A DNA stretch of 64,000 nucleotides. It comes from Sphingomonas sp. Leaf208. GTDB lineage: Bacteria; Pseudomonadota; Alphaproteobacteria; Sphingomonadales; Sphingomonadaceae. A program made the position numbers and the translations under genes. Position 1 is the first letter of the stretch, and every line of letters begins with the position of its first letter. This document shows positions 1-8,772 of the stretch, piece after piece. The notes under the pieces were generated by a model. That model did no database searches, was not told the origin of the DNA, and was given only the letters and a program-made list of their open reading frames with translations. The DNA lies in the NCBI RefSeq assembly GCF_001421415.1, contig NZ_LMKH01000001.1, forward strand, positions 186,001-250,000, read 5' to 3'.

Positions 1-1
1 G

Positions 2-814
2 ACGTCGAGCCATCTCGAACAACAGGCACCCGGCCGCGTTCGCGCCAACCGTATCGGCATTACCCCCAGCGGAACGCTCAGCTGGCATCGCGACGATCTC
101 GGCCTGGTCTGGCTTCGCTATGCCAGCGCCGTGCGTCCCGCGGGGATCAGCCGAACCGCCGATCCGACCAATCTCCGGATTCCTGGCGACGAACTTCAGA
201 GCCTTGAACTCGGCTGGCGCATACATGCTGCTGGCGATCGGCTGGCCTTGCACGGCGCGGTGTTTGGTTCGGCGTGGCAGCATTTGCGCAGCGATACGGT
301 CGGCCCCGACGGACTTCTCGGTACGGTCGATGCGGGCAATGCAGTAAACTACGGCGTCGAACTCGGCGGTGTCCTGAACCTGTCCCCGATCACGATCGAT
401 TTCGGGACCACGCTGCAACGCGCCCGCCTGACGTCGCCGTCGTCGAACACCGGCCTCGATCGCGACGATCGGCGCCTGCCGGTCGTTCCCGACATCTCGT
501 CTCGACTGACGGCATCGCGAACCCTCGTCGCGTTCGGCTCGCCCGCGTCGGTTTACGGTGTCGCGCGCTATACCGGTCGCACGCGACTTAGCTTCGATCC
601 CTTGCTGGATCGCCCGGCGGGGAACTACGCGACGATCGACGCCGGCGCGACGATCGACCGCGGGCCGTGGCACTGGTCGATCGCCGTCGACAACTTGCTC
701 GACAGCCGCGGCAACAGTTTCGGCTTCGGCAATCCGTTCACGCTGGCCACGAGCACGCAGACCGTTCCCATCCGACCGAGGACCATAACCCTGCGCGCCA
801 CGATCGGGCTGTAA
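2..814 (+). CDS. TonB-dependent receptor, C-terminal part (5' end outside window)
   Basis: The frame is open from the first bases of the window to a TAA at 814, giving about 270 residues with no start. The alternating polar/aromatic strands and the ending (DNLLDSRGN, GNPFTLA, PIRPRTITLRATIGL) are those of the last strands of a TonB-dependent outer-membrane receptor barrel. The same end pattern (GNPFALA, PLRPRTFRL, GSIGW) closes the Fec-type receptor at 12998-15385, so the two are probably paralogues. The substrate cannot be told because the plug and TonB box lie outside the window. A gap of 115 bp separates it from the next gene on the same strand. Confidence 0.85.
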   Translation, partial: TSSHLEQQAPGRVRANRIGITPSGTLSWHRDDLGLVWLRYASAVRPAGISRTADPTNLRIPGDELQSLELGWRIHAAGDRLALHGAVFGSAWQHLRSDTVGPDGLLGTVDAGNAVNYGVELGGVLNLSPITIDFGTTLQRARLTSPSSNTGLDRDDRRLPVVPDISSRLTASRTLVAFGSPASVYGVARYTGRTRLSFDPLLDRPAGNYATIDAGATIDRGPWHWSIAVDNLLDSRGNSFGFGNPFTLATSTQTVPIRPRTITLRATIGL

Positions 815-929
815 AGTCCCGAACGCACGACCAACCACCGCAATTGCCGACCGAATCGCAGCTTGGATTTCGGATTCCGACGTAAACTTTTCGCGCAGCA
901 GATCGCTGCTTGTAAAAAAGGACGTCGCA

Positions 930-1853
930 ATGACCTTCGAATATTCCCCCTCCATACCCTCCGAAAGGCACCAAGAGCTTCACGAGGCCTCAATTCATTC
1001 CTTAAGCGCGGTGCCCAGCCGGCGCCCGTTCGAGTTCGTCGACCTGGAAACGCATTTCGACAGCGAACTCGAAACCCTCTGGACCTACATGCGCCAACGC
1101 AGCCGGCCGAGCTTCAACCCGAGTCTGCTCGCCGAGTTCACCCAGTGGCAGAACGACATCGCAGCCGCACGGTCGTCGGCTACCATGCCGATCCGGTATG
1201 TCGTCCTCGGATCTCGTTTTCCCGGCGTGTTTTCCCTGGGCGGTGACCTCGATCTCTTCTCGGCGCACATCCGCAACGGCGATCGGGAGGCGCTCGTCCG
1301 CTACGGCCGTGCATGTGTCCATATCCTGCATCGCAACATGCTGAGCCTCGATCAACCGATCATCACGATCGGGTTGGTGGAAGGCGATGCGCTGGGGGGT
1401 GGGTTCGAGGCGCTGTTGTCGTTCAACGTCGTGGTCGCCGAACGCGGCACCCATTTCGGCCTGCCCGAAACCAATTTCGGTCTCTTTCCAGGCATGGGGG
1501 CGCATTGCTTCCTGTCCCGGCGCCTGGGCGCGGCGCGGGCGGAACAGATGATCCTGAGCGGCCGGTCGTACACCGCCGAAGAGCTGTACGATCTCGGCAT
1601 CGTCCACGCGCTCGCCGATCCCGGCATGGGCCGTGCCGAAGTCGAGCGCTACATTCGTCAAAATCGTCGACGGCATAGCGGCCACTGCGCGATCTACGAG
1701 GCTTCTCGGTCGGTCAATCCGCTGCCGCTCGTCGAGCTGCAGGCGGTCGTGGATCTATGGGCGGATGCCGCGCTCAGGCTTAGCGAGGCGGACCTCAAGC
1801 TGATGCGCCGCCTGGTTGGTGCGCAGACGCGGCTGTTGGACAAGGCAGCGTAG
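930..1853 (+). CDS. rpfF: DSF synthase homologue (RpfF-like crotonase)
   Basis: A 307-residue crotonase-fold protein. In Xanthomonas, RpfF makes the cis-2-unsaturated fatty-acid signal DSF from 3-hydroxyacyl-ACP, using two glutamates 20 residues apart (Glu141 and Glu161). Here Glu160 lies in EGDALGGGFEALL and Glu180 in GLPETNFGLFPGMGA, with the same 20-residue spacing. The oxyanion-hole segment FSLGGDLDLF at 101-110 is also present. These RpfF-specific features separate it from ordinary enoyl-CoA hydratases. It is slightly longer than Xanthomonas RpfF (289), mostly at the N-terminus. The ATG at 930 follows AAAGGAC. The gene ends 8 bp from the convergent GGDEF-EAL gene. No rpfC or rpfG is in the window, so the receptor is unknown. 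Confidence 0.82.
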   Translation: MTFEYSPSIPSERHQELHEASIHSLSAVPSRRPFEFVDLETHFDSELETLWTYMRQRSRPSFNPSLLAEFTQWQNDIAAARSSATMPIRYVVLGSRFPGVFSLGGDLDLFSAHIRNGDREALVRYGRACVHILHRNMLSLDQPIITIGLVEGDALGGGFEALLSFNVVVAERGTHFGLPETNFGLFPGMGAHCFLSRRLGAARAEQMILSGRSYTAEELYDLGIVHALADPGMGRAEVERYIRQNRRRHSGHCAIYEASRSVNPLPLVELQAVVDLWADAALRLSEADLKLMRRLVGAQTRLLDKAA

Positions 1854-1861
1854 CGTCCCGC

Positions 1862-3823
1862 TCAGGAGCGGCCTGACGCCTTGACGTCTTTGCCGGCAAG
1901 CATCGTCATGACCATGCTTGCCGGCATAGGATGTGCCAGCAGAAAACCCTGCACCGCATCGCAGCGGGTACGGCGCAACTGTTCGAGTTGCGCCTGCGTC
2001 TCGACCCCTTCGGCCACCGTCTGCATACCCAGCTTGGCTGCCAGTTCGATCACGGTCTGGACGATCGCAACCGATGCCGGGCTCTGCTCGAGGTCCGTGA
2101 TGAACGATCGATCGATCTTCAAAGTCTGGAAGGGAAACTTGGTCAGATAGCTGAGCGAGGAATAGCCTGTTCCGAAGTCGTCGAGCGTGGTCCGGACATC
2201 AAGGCGGTTGATCGCGTCCAGTGCCGCCAGCGACGCATCGATATCCTCGAGAAGGACAGATTCTGTCACCTCCAGCTCCAGGCGGTCCGCTGCCAGGCCA
2301 CTGGCGGCCAGCGCGCTCATGATGACGGTCGGCATGTTCGTCGATCGCAGCTGGATCGGTGACAAGTTGACGGCGACGGTCACGTCCTTAGGCCAGTCGT
2401 TGGCGGTCCGGCACGCTTCCCGGATTACCCAGTCGCCGATCACGACGATCAACCCATTCTCCTCCGCGATCGGTATGAACTCGGCGGGCGAAATCGCGCC
2501 GTAACGGCGGTTGGTCCAACGCAGCAACGTCTCGCAAGACAATATGCGCTGGCCGGTCAGGTCGAAGATCGGCTGGAACATGAGATGGAACTCGCCACGC
2601 TTCAGCGCCCCCTGCATCTCGGCGCCCAGATCGCGCGTCCGTTCGATCTTCTCGTCCATCAGCGGTTCGTAGAACCGCATCTGGCCGCGGCCGCTCTCCT
2701 TTGCGCGGTACAAAGCGAGATCGGCATTCTTCAACAACGTGTCCGCGTCGATGCCATCGGATGGTGCGAGCGCGATACCGAGCGATGCCCCGACGCACAA
2801 CGCGCGGCCGTCGTGATGGACTGGTTGCTCGACGAGCGCGATGATCCGTTCGCCCTTCGCGACGGCTTCTGTTTGCGAGACGACGTCGCAGATCACCGCG
2901 AACTCGTCGCCGCCCAGCCGGGCCACGATCCCGGTTGCGCCGAATTCGGTGTCGAGCCGCTTTGCCACCCCTGCGAGCAGCGCATTACCGGCCAAATGCC
3001 CGAACGAGTCGTTGATCTCCTTGAACCGGTCCAGATCGATCCAGAATATGGCGAGGCGTCGGTCGCCGTGACCTAGAGCCTGCAACCGCGACTCGAACTG
3101 TTCGCGGAACGCCGTCCGGTTGGCGACGCCGGTCAGGTCGTCGCGGCGGGCGACGGCAGCATGATGTTCGGCGAGCGCCGCCTTCTCGCGGGATACCAGC
3201 GTCGCCTTCAGGATGACGCCATAAGTCTGTAAGGTGATGTCCATCATCGCCACGACGAACAGGACTATCACCGCAGCCAGTGCCATTTTCAGCGGCTGCA
3301 TCGAAACGACCAGCCCGACGGTCAGGGGCAGCGAGGCGAAGCATAATTGGGACAGCGCTATCCACGGCCGTCCAGCGTTGCGACCGGCAATCCCTGCAGC
3401 GTATCCGATCGTCGTCGTCACCGCGAGCAGTTGAAGGACACCGTCGTCGCTATGGACGAGCGTCAAAAGCCCGAACGTGCCGAGCAGGGCCGAATACCCC
3501 AGTGCGCCCGCCCGATAGATAAATTCCTGCCGTGCCGCCCAGCTGTTTTTCGACGATCTCGTGCGGGCGGCCCGACCCGGTCGCTTCAGCGCGTCGATCA
3601 TTCGTATTCCCGCAACCAGCGCGATCGCCAACGCACAGACGACCAGCCATCGATTGCCACTGACGTAAGCGACGATGCCCGTAATACCGCTGCTGGTAAT
3701 CGCGCCGATGATCAGCGATTGCGGGGATGCGTATAGCGACTCCAGCAGGGTGGCACGAACCGACGCGGCGATCGCCTGGTCAGATTGCCGTAGCTGTCTG
3801 AGACGAGAGATTAAGCCACTCAT
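1862..3823 (-). CDS. Membrane GGDEF-EAL protein (c-di-GMP turnover)
   Basis: A 653-residue bifunctional cyclic-di-GMP protein. About six hydrophobic segments lie between residues 35 and 200 (membrane sensor region). A GGDEF domain follows, with RLGGDEF at 302-308, then an EAL domain. The GGDEF signature is intact, but the RxxD inhibitory site normally found just upstream is absent. In the EAL domain the signature reads ETL (431-433) instead of EAL; NLSPIQL, ELEVTES, DDFGTGYSS (548-556), VAEGVE and the QGF...PMP end are all intact, so phosphodiesterase activity is likely and cyclase activity possible. It converges on rpfF. DSF systems elsewhere signal through c-di-GMP enzymes, which makes the pairing suggestive, but the N-terminus does not look like the PAS/RpfF-binding region of Burkholderia RpfR. 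Confidence 0.9.
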   Translation of the reverse strand: MSGLISRLRQLRQSDQAIAASVRATLLESLYASPQSLIIGAITSSGITGIVAYVSGNRWLVVCALAIALVAGIRMIDALKRPGRAARTRSSKNSWAARQEFIYRAGALGYSALLGTFGLLTLVHSDDGVLQLLAVTTTIGYAAGIAGRNAGRPWIALSQLCFASLPLTVGLVVSMQPLKMALAAVIVLFVVAMMDITLQTYGVILKATLVSREKAALAEHHAAVARRDDLTGVANRTAFREQFESRLQALGHGDRRLAIFWIDLDRFKEINDSFGHLAGNALLAGVAKRLDTEFGATGIVARLGGDEFAVICDVVSQTEAVAKGERIIALVEQPVHHDGRALCVGASLGIALAPSDGIDADTLLKNADLALYRAKESGRGQMRFYEPLMDEKIERTRDLGAEMQGALKRGEFHLMFQPIFDLTGQRILSCETLLRWTNRRYGAISPAEFIPIAEENGLIVVIGDWVIREACRTANDWPKDVTVAVNLSPIQLRSTNMPTVIMSALAASGLAADRLELEVTESVLLEDIDASLAALDAINRLDVRTTLDDFGTGYSSLSYLTKFPFQTLKIDRSFITDLEQSPASVAIVQTVIELAAKLGMQTVAEGVETQAQLEQLRRTRCDAVQGFLLAHPMPASMVMTMLAGKDVKASGRS

Positions 3824-4076
3824 TCAATCGTCCATGGACGTCGAAGATTTAAAAGAAACGAATGAAGCGAGATTTGCCCCCGTTCGGTACGTGAGTCAGG
3901 GATGTCGAAGACACCGTGATGGAGACCCTGCGCGTCCGCAGAACACGCGTGGTCAAGCGGATCGTTACTGCGCTCCGCGTATGCGTCAGACCGGTAAGCC
4001 AATCGCGACAAGGGTCACCGACTCCGAGTGAAGTCGAACGACCGGTTCGGACAGCGACCCTTGACGCCCAACCACA

Positions 4077-4661
4077 TCAGATCAGCCCCTCATGCTGCAT
4101 CGCCGTCTGAACTGCGGGACGCGCTTTCATCCGTTCCCGGAATGCTTGCAGTGGCGCCGGCACGTCGATTTGGTTCTTCGCCGCCCACAACAGCATCACG
4201 AACAGATAGCAGTCCGCCACGCTGACGGTGTCGCCCAACAGATAATCGCCCTCGATCGTGTCGGCGAGATAGCCCATCCGCTTGATGATCGTCTCGCTGG
4301 CCTTCGCCTTCTCCTCATTGCTTCCGCCCGAGAAGAACGGCTTGAAGCTCTTGTGGATCTCGGTCGAGATGAAGGCGAGCGCCATGAGCAGATGGGTATG
4401 CCCCATCGCTCCGCTCGGTTTCAGCGCGCTATCTTGATGCGCGATCCAGTCGAGGATGGCGATATTCTCCGTCAGCGTCTCGCCCGAGTCCAGGGTCAGG
4501 GCGGGGACGTAACCCTTGGGGTTGATCGTCGCATAGTCGGCGCCGCTTTCGGTCCGCTTGGCCTTGAGATCGACCTTCTCGTGCTTGAACGAAAGCCCGG
4601 CTTCGTGCAGCGCAATGTGATCTGCGAGGCTGCAAGCGCCGGGGGAATAATAGAGCTTCAT
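4077..4661 (-). CDS. Glutathione S-transferase, beta class
   Basis: A 194-residue cytosolic GST. It opens with a thioredoxin-fold domain (MKLYYSPGACSLADHIAL), where Cys10 matches the cysteine conserved in bacterial beta-class GSTs such as E. coli GstA. NPKGYVPAL holds the cis-proline loop and SGETLTENIAIL the glutathione-contacting segment. The helical C-terminal domain carries GDTVSVADCYLFV, the usual N-capping motif. I chose the ATG at 4661; the frame is open for 20 codons upstream, but that extension is arginine-rich and not GST-like. Role: glutathione conjugation or peroxide detoxification; substrate unknown. It stands alone, divergent from the SirB1-like gene. Confidence 0.9.
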   Translation of the reverse strand: MKLYYSPGACSLADHIALHEAGLSFKHEKVDLKAKRTESGADYATINPKGYVPALTLDSGETLTENIAILDWIAHQDSALKPSGAMGHTHLLMALAFISTEIHKSFKPFFSGGSNEEKAKASETIIKRMGYLADTIEGDYLLGDTVSVADCYLFVMLLWAAKNQIDVPAPLQAFRERMKARPAVQTAMQHEGLI

Positions 4662-4768
4662 CGATGGTCTCCGCGTTGATCTTCCTGAACGCGCAAGCAC
4701 GCCGATAGCTGCGACCGACACCTGATCCCCGCTATTGCAGCACCGCTGCGCGCACCCATCTCCGGTCG

Positions 4769-5572
4769 ATGAACGACAATCTGATCCGCCTCGGTCTCCT
4801 CGACGAGGACGACATCATTCTCGATGAGGCCGCGCTTTCGCTGGCGTTGCTCGATCATCCAGACACCGATCCGACACCCTATCGTGCGCTGATCGATGCT
4901 GTGTCGCAACGTCTCGATACGGTCGGCCGAGGCGCCCGTACCGCCGAAGAGCGCGCCAATGTCCTGTCGGAAGTGCTGGGCGAGGAGTTCGGCTTCGTCG
5001 GCGACCGCGAGACCTATGACGACCCCGCCAACGCCGACATGATCCGTGTGATCGACCGGCGCCGTGGCCTGCCGGTAAGCCTGTCCATTCTCTACGTGGG
5101 TGCGGCACGCCGAATCGGATGGACGGCCAACGCGCTCGATGTTCCCGGGCACGTATTGGTGACGGTGGGGGCCGAAGCTGCACCCGTGATCGTCGATCCG
5201 TTTCGCGGCGGGATGCGCGTCGATCGCGAGACGCTGGCCGCCCTGGTGCTCGCATCGAGCAACGGGCCTGCCGCCGCGGTTAACCACATCGCGACGATGC
5301 CGAACCGCGCGATCCTGGTGCGGCTGCTGCTGAATCAGGCGACGCGCGCCGAGCAGGCGGGGCATGGCCGACGCGCTCTCGAACTGTACGCGCGGATGAC
5401 TTTGATGGCGCCTGCCTACGGGCACGCGTGGTGGGAGCGCGCGCGCCTGGAACTGGTCGACGGCGACGTGACGGCCGCGCGCGGCAGTCTGAGCGCGATG
5501 TTGGAGATCACGCGCGATCCCGAACTGCGGCGGCGCGTGACGGATACGCTGGGGTCTCTGCCTCCGGCCTAG
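4769..5572 (+). CDS. SirB1-like transglutaminase-core protein
   Basis: A 267-residue protein of the SirB1/YchA type. Residues about 60-170 form the degenerate transglutaminase-like core (RRRGLPVSLSILYVGAAR, ALDVPGHVLV, VDPFRGG). The C-terminal third is helical and resembles tetratricopeptide repeats (RALELYARMTLMAP, HAWWERARLELVDGD). The family is widespread in proteobacteria but has no established biochemical activity; a role in protein or envelope homeostasis is only a guess. It lies 82 bp upstream of the glycosyltransferase pair on the same strand and could be co-transcribed with it, though nothing in the family links it to glycans. Confidence 0.8.
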   Translation: MNDNLIRLGLLDEDDIILDEAALSLALLDHPDTDPTPYRALIDAVSQRLDTVGRGARTAEERANVLSEVLGEEFGFVGDRETYDDPANADMIRVIDRRRGLPVSLSILYVGAARRIGWTANALDVPGHVLVTVGAEAAPVIVDPFRGGMRVDRETLAALVLASSNGPAAAVNHIATMPNRAILVRLLLNQATRAEQAGHGRRALELYARMTLMAPAYGHAWWERARLELVDGDVTAARGSLSAMLEITRDPELRRRVTDTLGSLPPA

Positions 5573-5654
5573 CTCTCCTTTTTCGTGTCGGGGCACGGGG
5601 TCCCGACCTAACAAAGCTTGGCGTCGGCGCGCTGTCGGCGCTAACCGCGCGGGA

Positions 5655-6737
5655 ATGGCCGCGCTGTCGATCCTCATCGTCCTCCATGATTTCGCGCTGG
5701 GCGGCACCGAACGCGTTGCCGTGCGTCTGGCCGAGGCTTGGGCGAAGCGGGGTGTCCAAGTCACCATCTTTGCCGGTTCGGATGCCGGGCCGCTTCGGGC
5801 GTTGGCCGGCGAAGCGGTCGAGATCGTCGTTGCCGAGCCTCCGATCCCGCGTGGATCGGCCTCGCGGCGGCGATTGGCGCAGGCCGCGCGCGTGTTCGTC
5901 GAGCAGCGACGGTTCGACAGCGTCTTCATTCCCGGTAATTTCCATTGGCCGATCGCCGCCGCGCTGGCCGGATCGGGCATACCCGTGGTCGCGCAGGTCA
6001 GTGCAGCGCTCGACAAGCCGCAGCGCGGTCGGCTGCGGCAATGGGCGTTCGAGGTTCGGATGCGACACCTTCTTCGCGGGGTGCAGGCAGTGGTCGCGCT
6101 GTCGGACGTCGCGCGCGATCAGGCGGACCGGATCCTGCGCCGTCCCGTGACGACGACGATCGCGTTGCCCGCGCTGAGCGACGACTCTGCGCCGCCTTTG
6201 CTGATCCCCGAAACGAAGCCGCCGATCGTGCTCGCCGCGGGACGACTGGTACCCGAAAAGGGGTTCGCGCGCTTGATCGAAGCCTTTGCAAAACTGCCGA
6301 AAGGTAAGGCGCGTCTAGTCATCGTCGGCGACGGCCCGGAGGCGGATGCGTTACGTCGGCAGAGCGAGACACTGGGTCTGGCCGATCGGGTAGAGCTTGT
6401 CGGGTATGTCGCGGACATCCGGCCCTGGCTCGATACCGCGCGGCTGTTCGTGCTGGCATCTGATTTCGAAGGCTATCCGGCGGTCCTGGTCGAGGCTCTG
6501 GCAGCGGGGCGGCCGGTGGTCGCGACCGACTGTACCCCGGCAACACAGCTGCTCGACGCGCCGGGCGCGGGCATGGTCGTGCCTCTGGACGACAGCAATG
6601 CGCTGGCTCGCTCGATCGCGGCAATGCTCGCGCAGTCTCCGCACGATCCGGAGGCACTGGCGGCGTTGGTCGCGCATCATCGAATCGGCGCAGTTGCATC
6701 CGAGTATCTCGATCTGTTTGCAAGGCTGCGCGCGTGA
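5655..6737 (+). CDS. Glycosyltransferase, GT4/GT-B type
   Basis: A 360-residue GT-B glycosyltransferase. The N-terminal acceptor half starts with the glycine loop ALGGTERVAVRLAEAW. The C-terminal nucleotide-sugar half has AAGRLVPEKGFARLIEAF, VGDGPEADALR and the retaining GT4 signature SDFEGYPAVLVEALAAGRPVV, with the two glutamates separated by seven residues (E-x7-E). It probably transfers a sugar from an NDP donor to a lipid-linked glycan at the cytoplasmic face. Its stop overlaps the next glycosyltransferase start by 4 bp (GTGA), so the two are translationally coupled. Donor and acceptor cannot be told from sequence. Confidence 0.88.
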   Translation: MAALSILIVLHDFALGGTERVAVRLAEAWAKRGVQVTIFAGSDAGPLRALAGEAVEIVVAEPPIPRGSASRRRLAQAARVFVEQRRFDSVFIPGNFHWPIAAALAGSGIPVVAQVSAALDKPQRGRLRQWAFEVRMRHLLRGVQAVVALSDVARDQADRILRRPVTTTIALPALSDDSAPPLLIPETKPPIVLAAGRLVPEKGFARLIEAFAKLPKGKARLVIVGDGPEADALRRQSETLGLADRVELVGYVADIRPWLDTARLFVLASDFEGYPAVLVEALAAGRPVVATDCTPATQLLDAPGAGMVVPLDDSNALARSIAAMLAQSPHDPEALAALVAHHRIGAVASEYLDLFARLRA

Positions 6738-7816
6738 CCGATCGCCCGATGCGGATCGCTTACGTAATCAATTCAGTCGAGGGCGGTGGCGCCGCGTCCC
6801 CCGTGCCCGCAGTGCTCAGCGTGTTGCGCGACGGCGGCGCGGAGGTGGCGGTGTTCGCACTGACCGCACGCGACCGTCGCGGCGAGACCGCGATGCGCGC
6901 CGCCGGGCTAGACGTGCATGTCCGTGATGGCGGCGAGACCGATCACGCGGCCGCACTCCGCTGGCTCGACGCGATCCTGAAGGACTGGGCGCCGACGCAT
7001 CTCTGGACCTCCCTTACCCGCGCGACCCTGCTCGGCCAGATCGTCGGGGTCCGACGCGGGTGGCCGGTCGTCAGCTGGCAGCACGCTGCGTTCCTCAAGC
7101 CGGCCAACCGCATCTTGCTGCGCGCGATGCAGCGCCTGTCGCGACTGTGGGTCGGCGACTCCACCGCGGTGACGCGACTGACCGCGGAACGTCTCCACGT
7201 CCCCCCCGAGCGGCTCGTCCAATGGTCGATCTTCCGCGCGGATCCAGAAGCGCTTCAGGCGACGCCGTGGCAACCGTGCCAGCCGATCCGGATCGGCAGC
7301 CTCGGCCGCCTCCACCGCGTGAAGGGCTACGACGTACTGGTCGAGGCGTTGGCATTGCTAGACACGTCGACGCCGTACGAGATGGTGATCGCGGGAGACG
7401 GCGCAGAACGGGACGCTCTCGAAGCTCGCGCGGTCGCGCTCGGTATCAAGACGCTGAGGTTCGCGGGCTATGTAGCTGACCCTGCGGCATTCCTGGCAAG
7501 CTGCCATCTCTACGTGCAGCCATCGCGCTCGGAAGGCCTGTGCGTCGCCGCGCACGAGGCGATGCAGGCAGGGCTCCCGGTGATCGCTTCGGCGGTCGGC
7601 GAACTTCCCGGCAGCATCGTCGAAGGCGAGACCGGCTCCACGGTCCCACCGGCCGATCCGGTTGCACTCGCCGCCGCGATATCTCGCGCGCTTGCCAAGC
7701 CGGCGCAACTCGCGACCATGGGGCAGGCGGGTCGCGAGCGTGTTCTCGCGACGTTCGGGCCGGAGCGGTTCGCTGCGACCGGCCTCGCTATCCTCGAACG
7801 GATGCGCGCCTTTTGA
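6734..7816 (+). CDS. Glycosyltransferase, GT4/GT-B type
   Basis: A 360-residue GT-B enzyme, similar in plan to its upstream neighbour. VINSVEGGGAASP is the acceptor-side glycine loop, GSLGRLHRVKGYDVLVEAL begins the donor domain, and PSRSEGLCVAAHEAMQAGLPV is the GT4 signature with its E-x7-E pair. I take the GTG at 6734 as the start because it gives the GTGA overlap with the preceding stop; an ATG five codons in is the alternative. The pair would add two successive sugars to a glycan. The 3' end overlaps the convergent beta-propeller gene by 29 bp. Confidence 0.88.
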   Translation: MTDRPMRIAYVINSVEGGGAASPVPAVLSVLRDGGAEVAVFALTARDRRGETAMRAAGLDVHVRDGGETDHAAALRWLDAILKDWAPTHLWTSLTRATLLGQIVGVRRGWPVVSWQHAAFLKPANRILLRAMQRLSRLWVGDSTAVTRLTAERLHVPPERLVQWSIFRADPEALQATPWQPCQPIRIGSLGRLHRVKGYDVLVEALALLDTSTPYEMVIAGDGAERDALEARAVALGIKTLRFAGYVADPAAFLASCHLYVQPSRSEGLCVAAHEAMQAGLPVIASAVGELPGSIVEGETGSTVPPADPVALAAAISRALAKPAQLATMGQAGRERVLATFGPERFAATGLAILERMRAF

Positions 7817-8708
7817 GGCCCAGTTTCTTGACCTCGCGTACTGCCTCGATCGAAAGCCCGTGGAGCGACAATTCGGTACGCTTCATATCGACCAGCGTCA
7901 CCGGCCCCGCCGCCGACAGCGTGTGAAACCCCTCGACGAACGGCGCGGAAGAGGCCGGCGGGACCATCGCGTCGCCCACTTCGGCCTCGAACCGATCGGG
8001 CGTCAAGACCGTCATCGTCAACGGTCGGATCGCGCCACCATAGGTCCGGCTGCAATCCTGCACCGGCAGCACGATCCGGCCATCGATCACCAGCGGCATT
8101 CCGCCCGGTCGCGCGCTCGCGACGTCGACCCGCACAGGGTTCATCGGATGCGGCATCCACGGTCCCGCCAGCCGGTCCGCATAGGCCACGTGCAGCGCGC
8201 TCATCTTGTCCGGCTCGCGGTCGGCCGAGGTGTAGAACAGCCACCACCGTCCGTCGTGGAACACCGGCGTCCCATCGACCGCGACATGATCGAGTTCGAT
8301 GACATGCGCCGGCTCCCACCGGGTCGGGAAGTGAGCCGCACGATACAGCGTTAGCCGGTTCGAGCGATGCGCTTCGGGCAGCATCCACGTCTCGCCTTTC
8401 GCTTCGAACACAAGTGGGTAGGACAGGTGCCAGGGCTCGTTCAGCACCGGCTGACGGTCGACCAGGCGGAAGTCGGCATCATAGACCAGCACCTCGATCG
8501 CCCCGATCCGGACGCGGTAGTCGTAAGTCTCGACGAACACGTACAGCCGTCCGTCGCGCCACAACCCGAACGGGTCGGCGAGAAACTGGAAGCTGCCCAT
8601 CGGCGGCAGCCACATCAGGGGGAACCCCTCGATCGAGCCGCGCGCGACGATCGCCTCGGCGGTCGCCATCACGATCGCGGGGCGCCAGATATCCTTGCGT
8701 AGAGCCAC
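7788..8708 (-). CDS. Five-bladed beta-propeller protein, GINT1 N-terminal-domain-like
   Basis: A 306-residue protein with repeated propeller blades: FLADPFGLWRDGRLYVFVE, YPLVFEAKGETWMLPEA, GTPVFHDGRWWLFYTS, GGMPLVIDGRIVLPVQD. This resembles the GH43-like N-terminal domain of glucosamine inositolphosphorylceramide transferases, a domain that also occurs alone in bacterial polysaccharide loci. There is no signal peptide. It starts at a GTG and is read in the same direction as the CDP-glycerol-transferase-like gene 64 bp upstream. A sugar-transfer or sugar-binding job in the same glycan pathway is likely from context; a glycosidase is the alternative. The family name does not prove activity on sphingolipids. 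Confidence 0.68.
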   Translation of the reverse strand: MALRKDIWRPAIVMATAEAIVARGSIEGFPLMWLPPMGSFQFLADPFGLWRDGRLYVFVETYDYRVRIGAIEVLVYDADFRLVDRQPVLNEPWHLSYPLVFEAKGETWMLPEAHRSNRLTLYRAAHFPTRWEPAHVIELDHVAVDGTPVFHDGRWWLFYTSADREPDKMSALHVAYADRLAGPWMPHPMNPVRVDVASARPGGMPLVIDGRIVLPVQDCSRTYGGAIRPLTMTVLTPDRFEAEVGDAMVPPASSAPFVEGFHTLSAAGPVTLVDMKRTELSLHGLSIEAVREVKKLGLKRRASVRG

Positions 8709-8772
8709 GGTGGTCGATCGATCCCAAACGCACCGCCCGACAGGGGCGCCGCGCGGGCCTTCTCGCGGCGGA

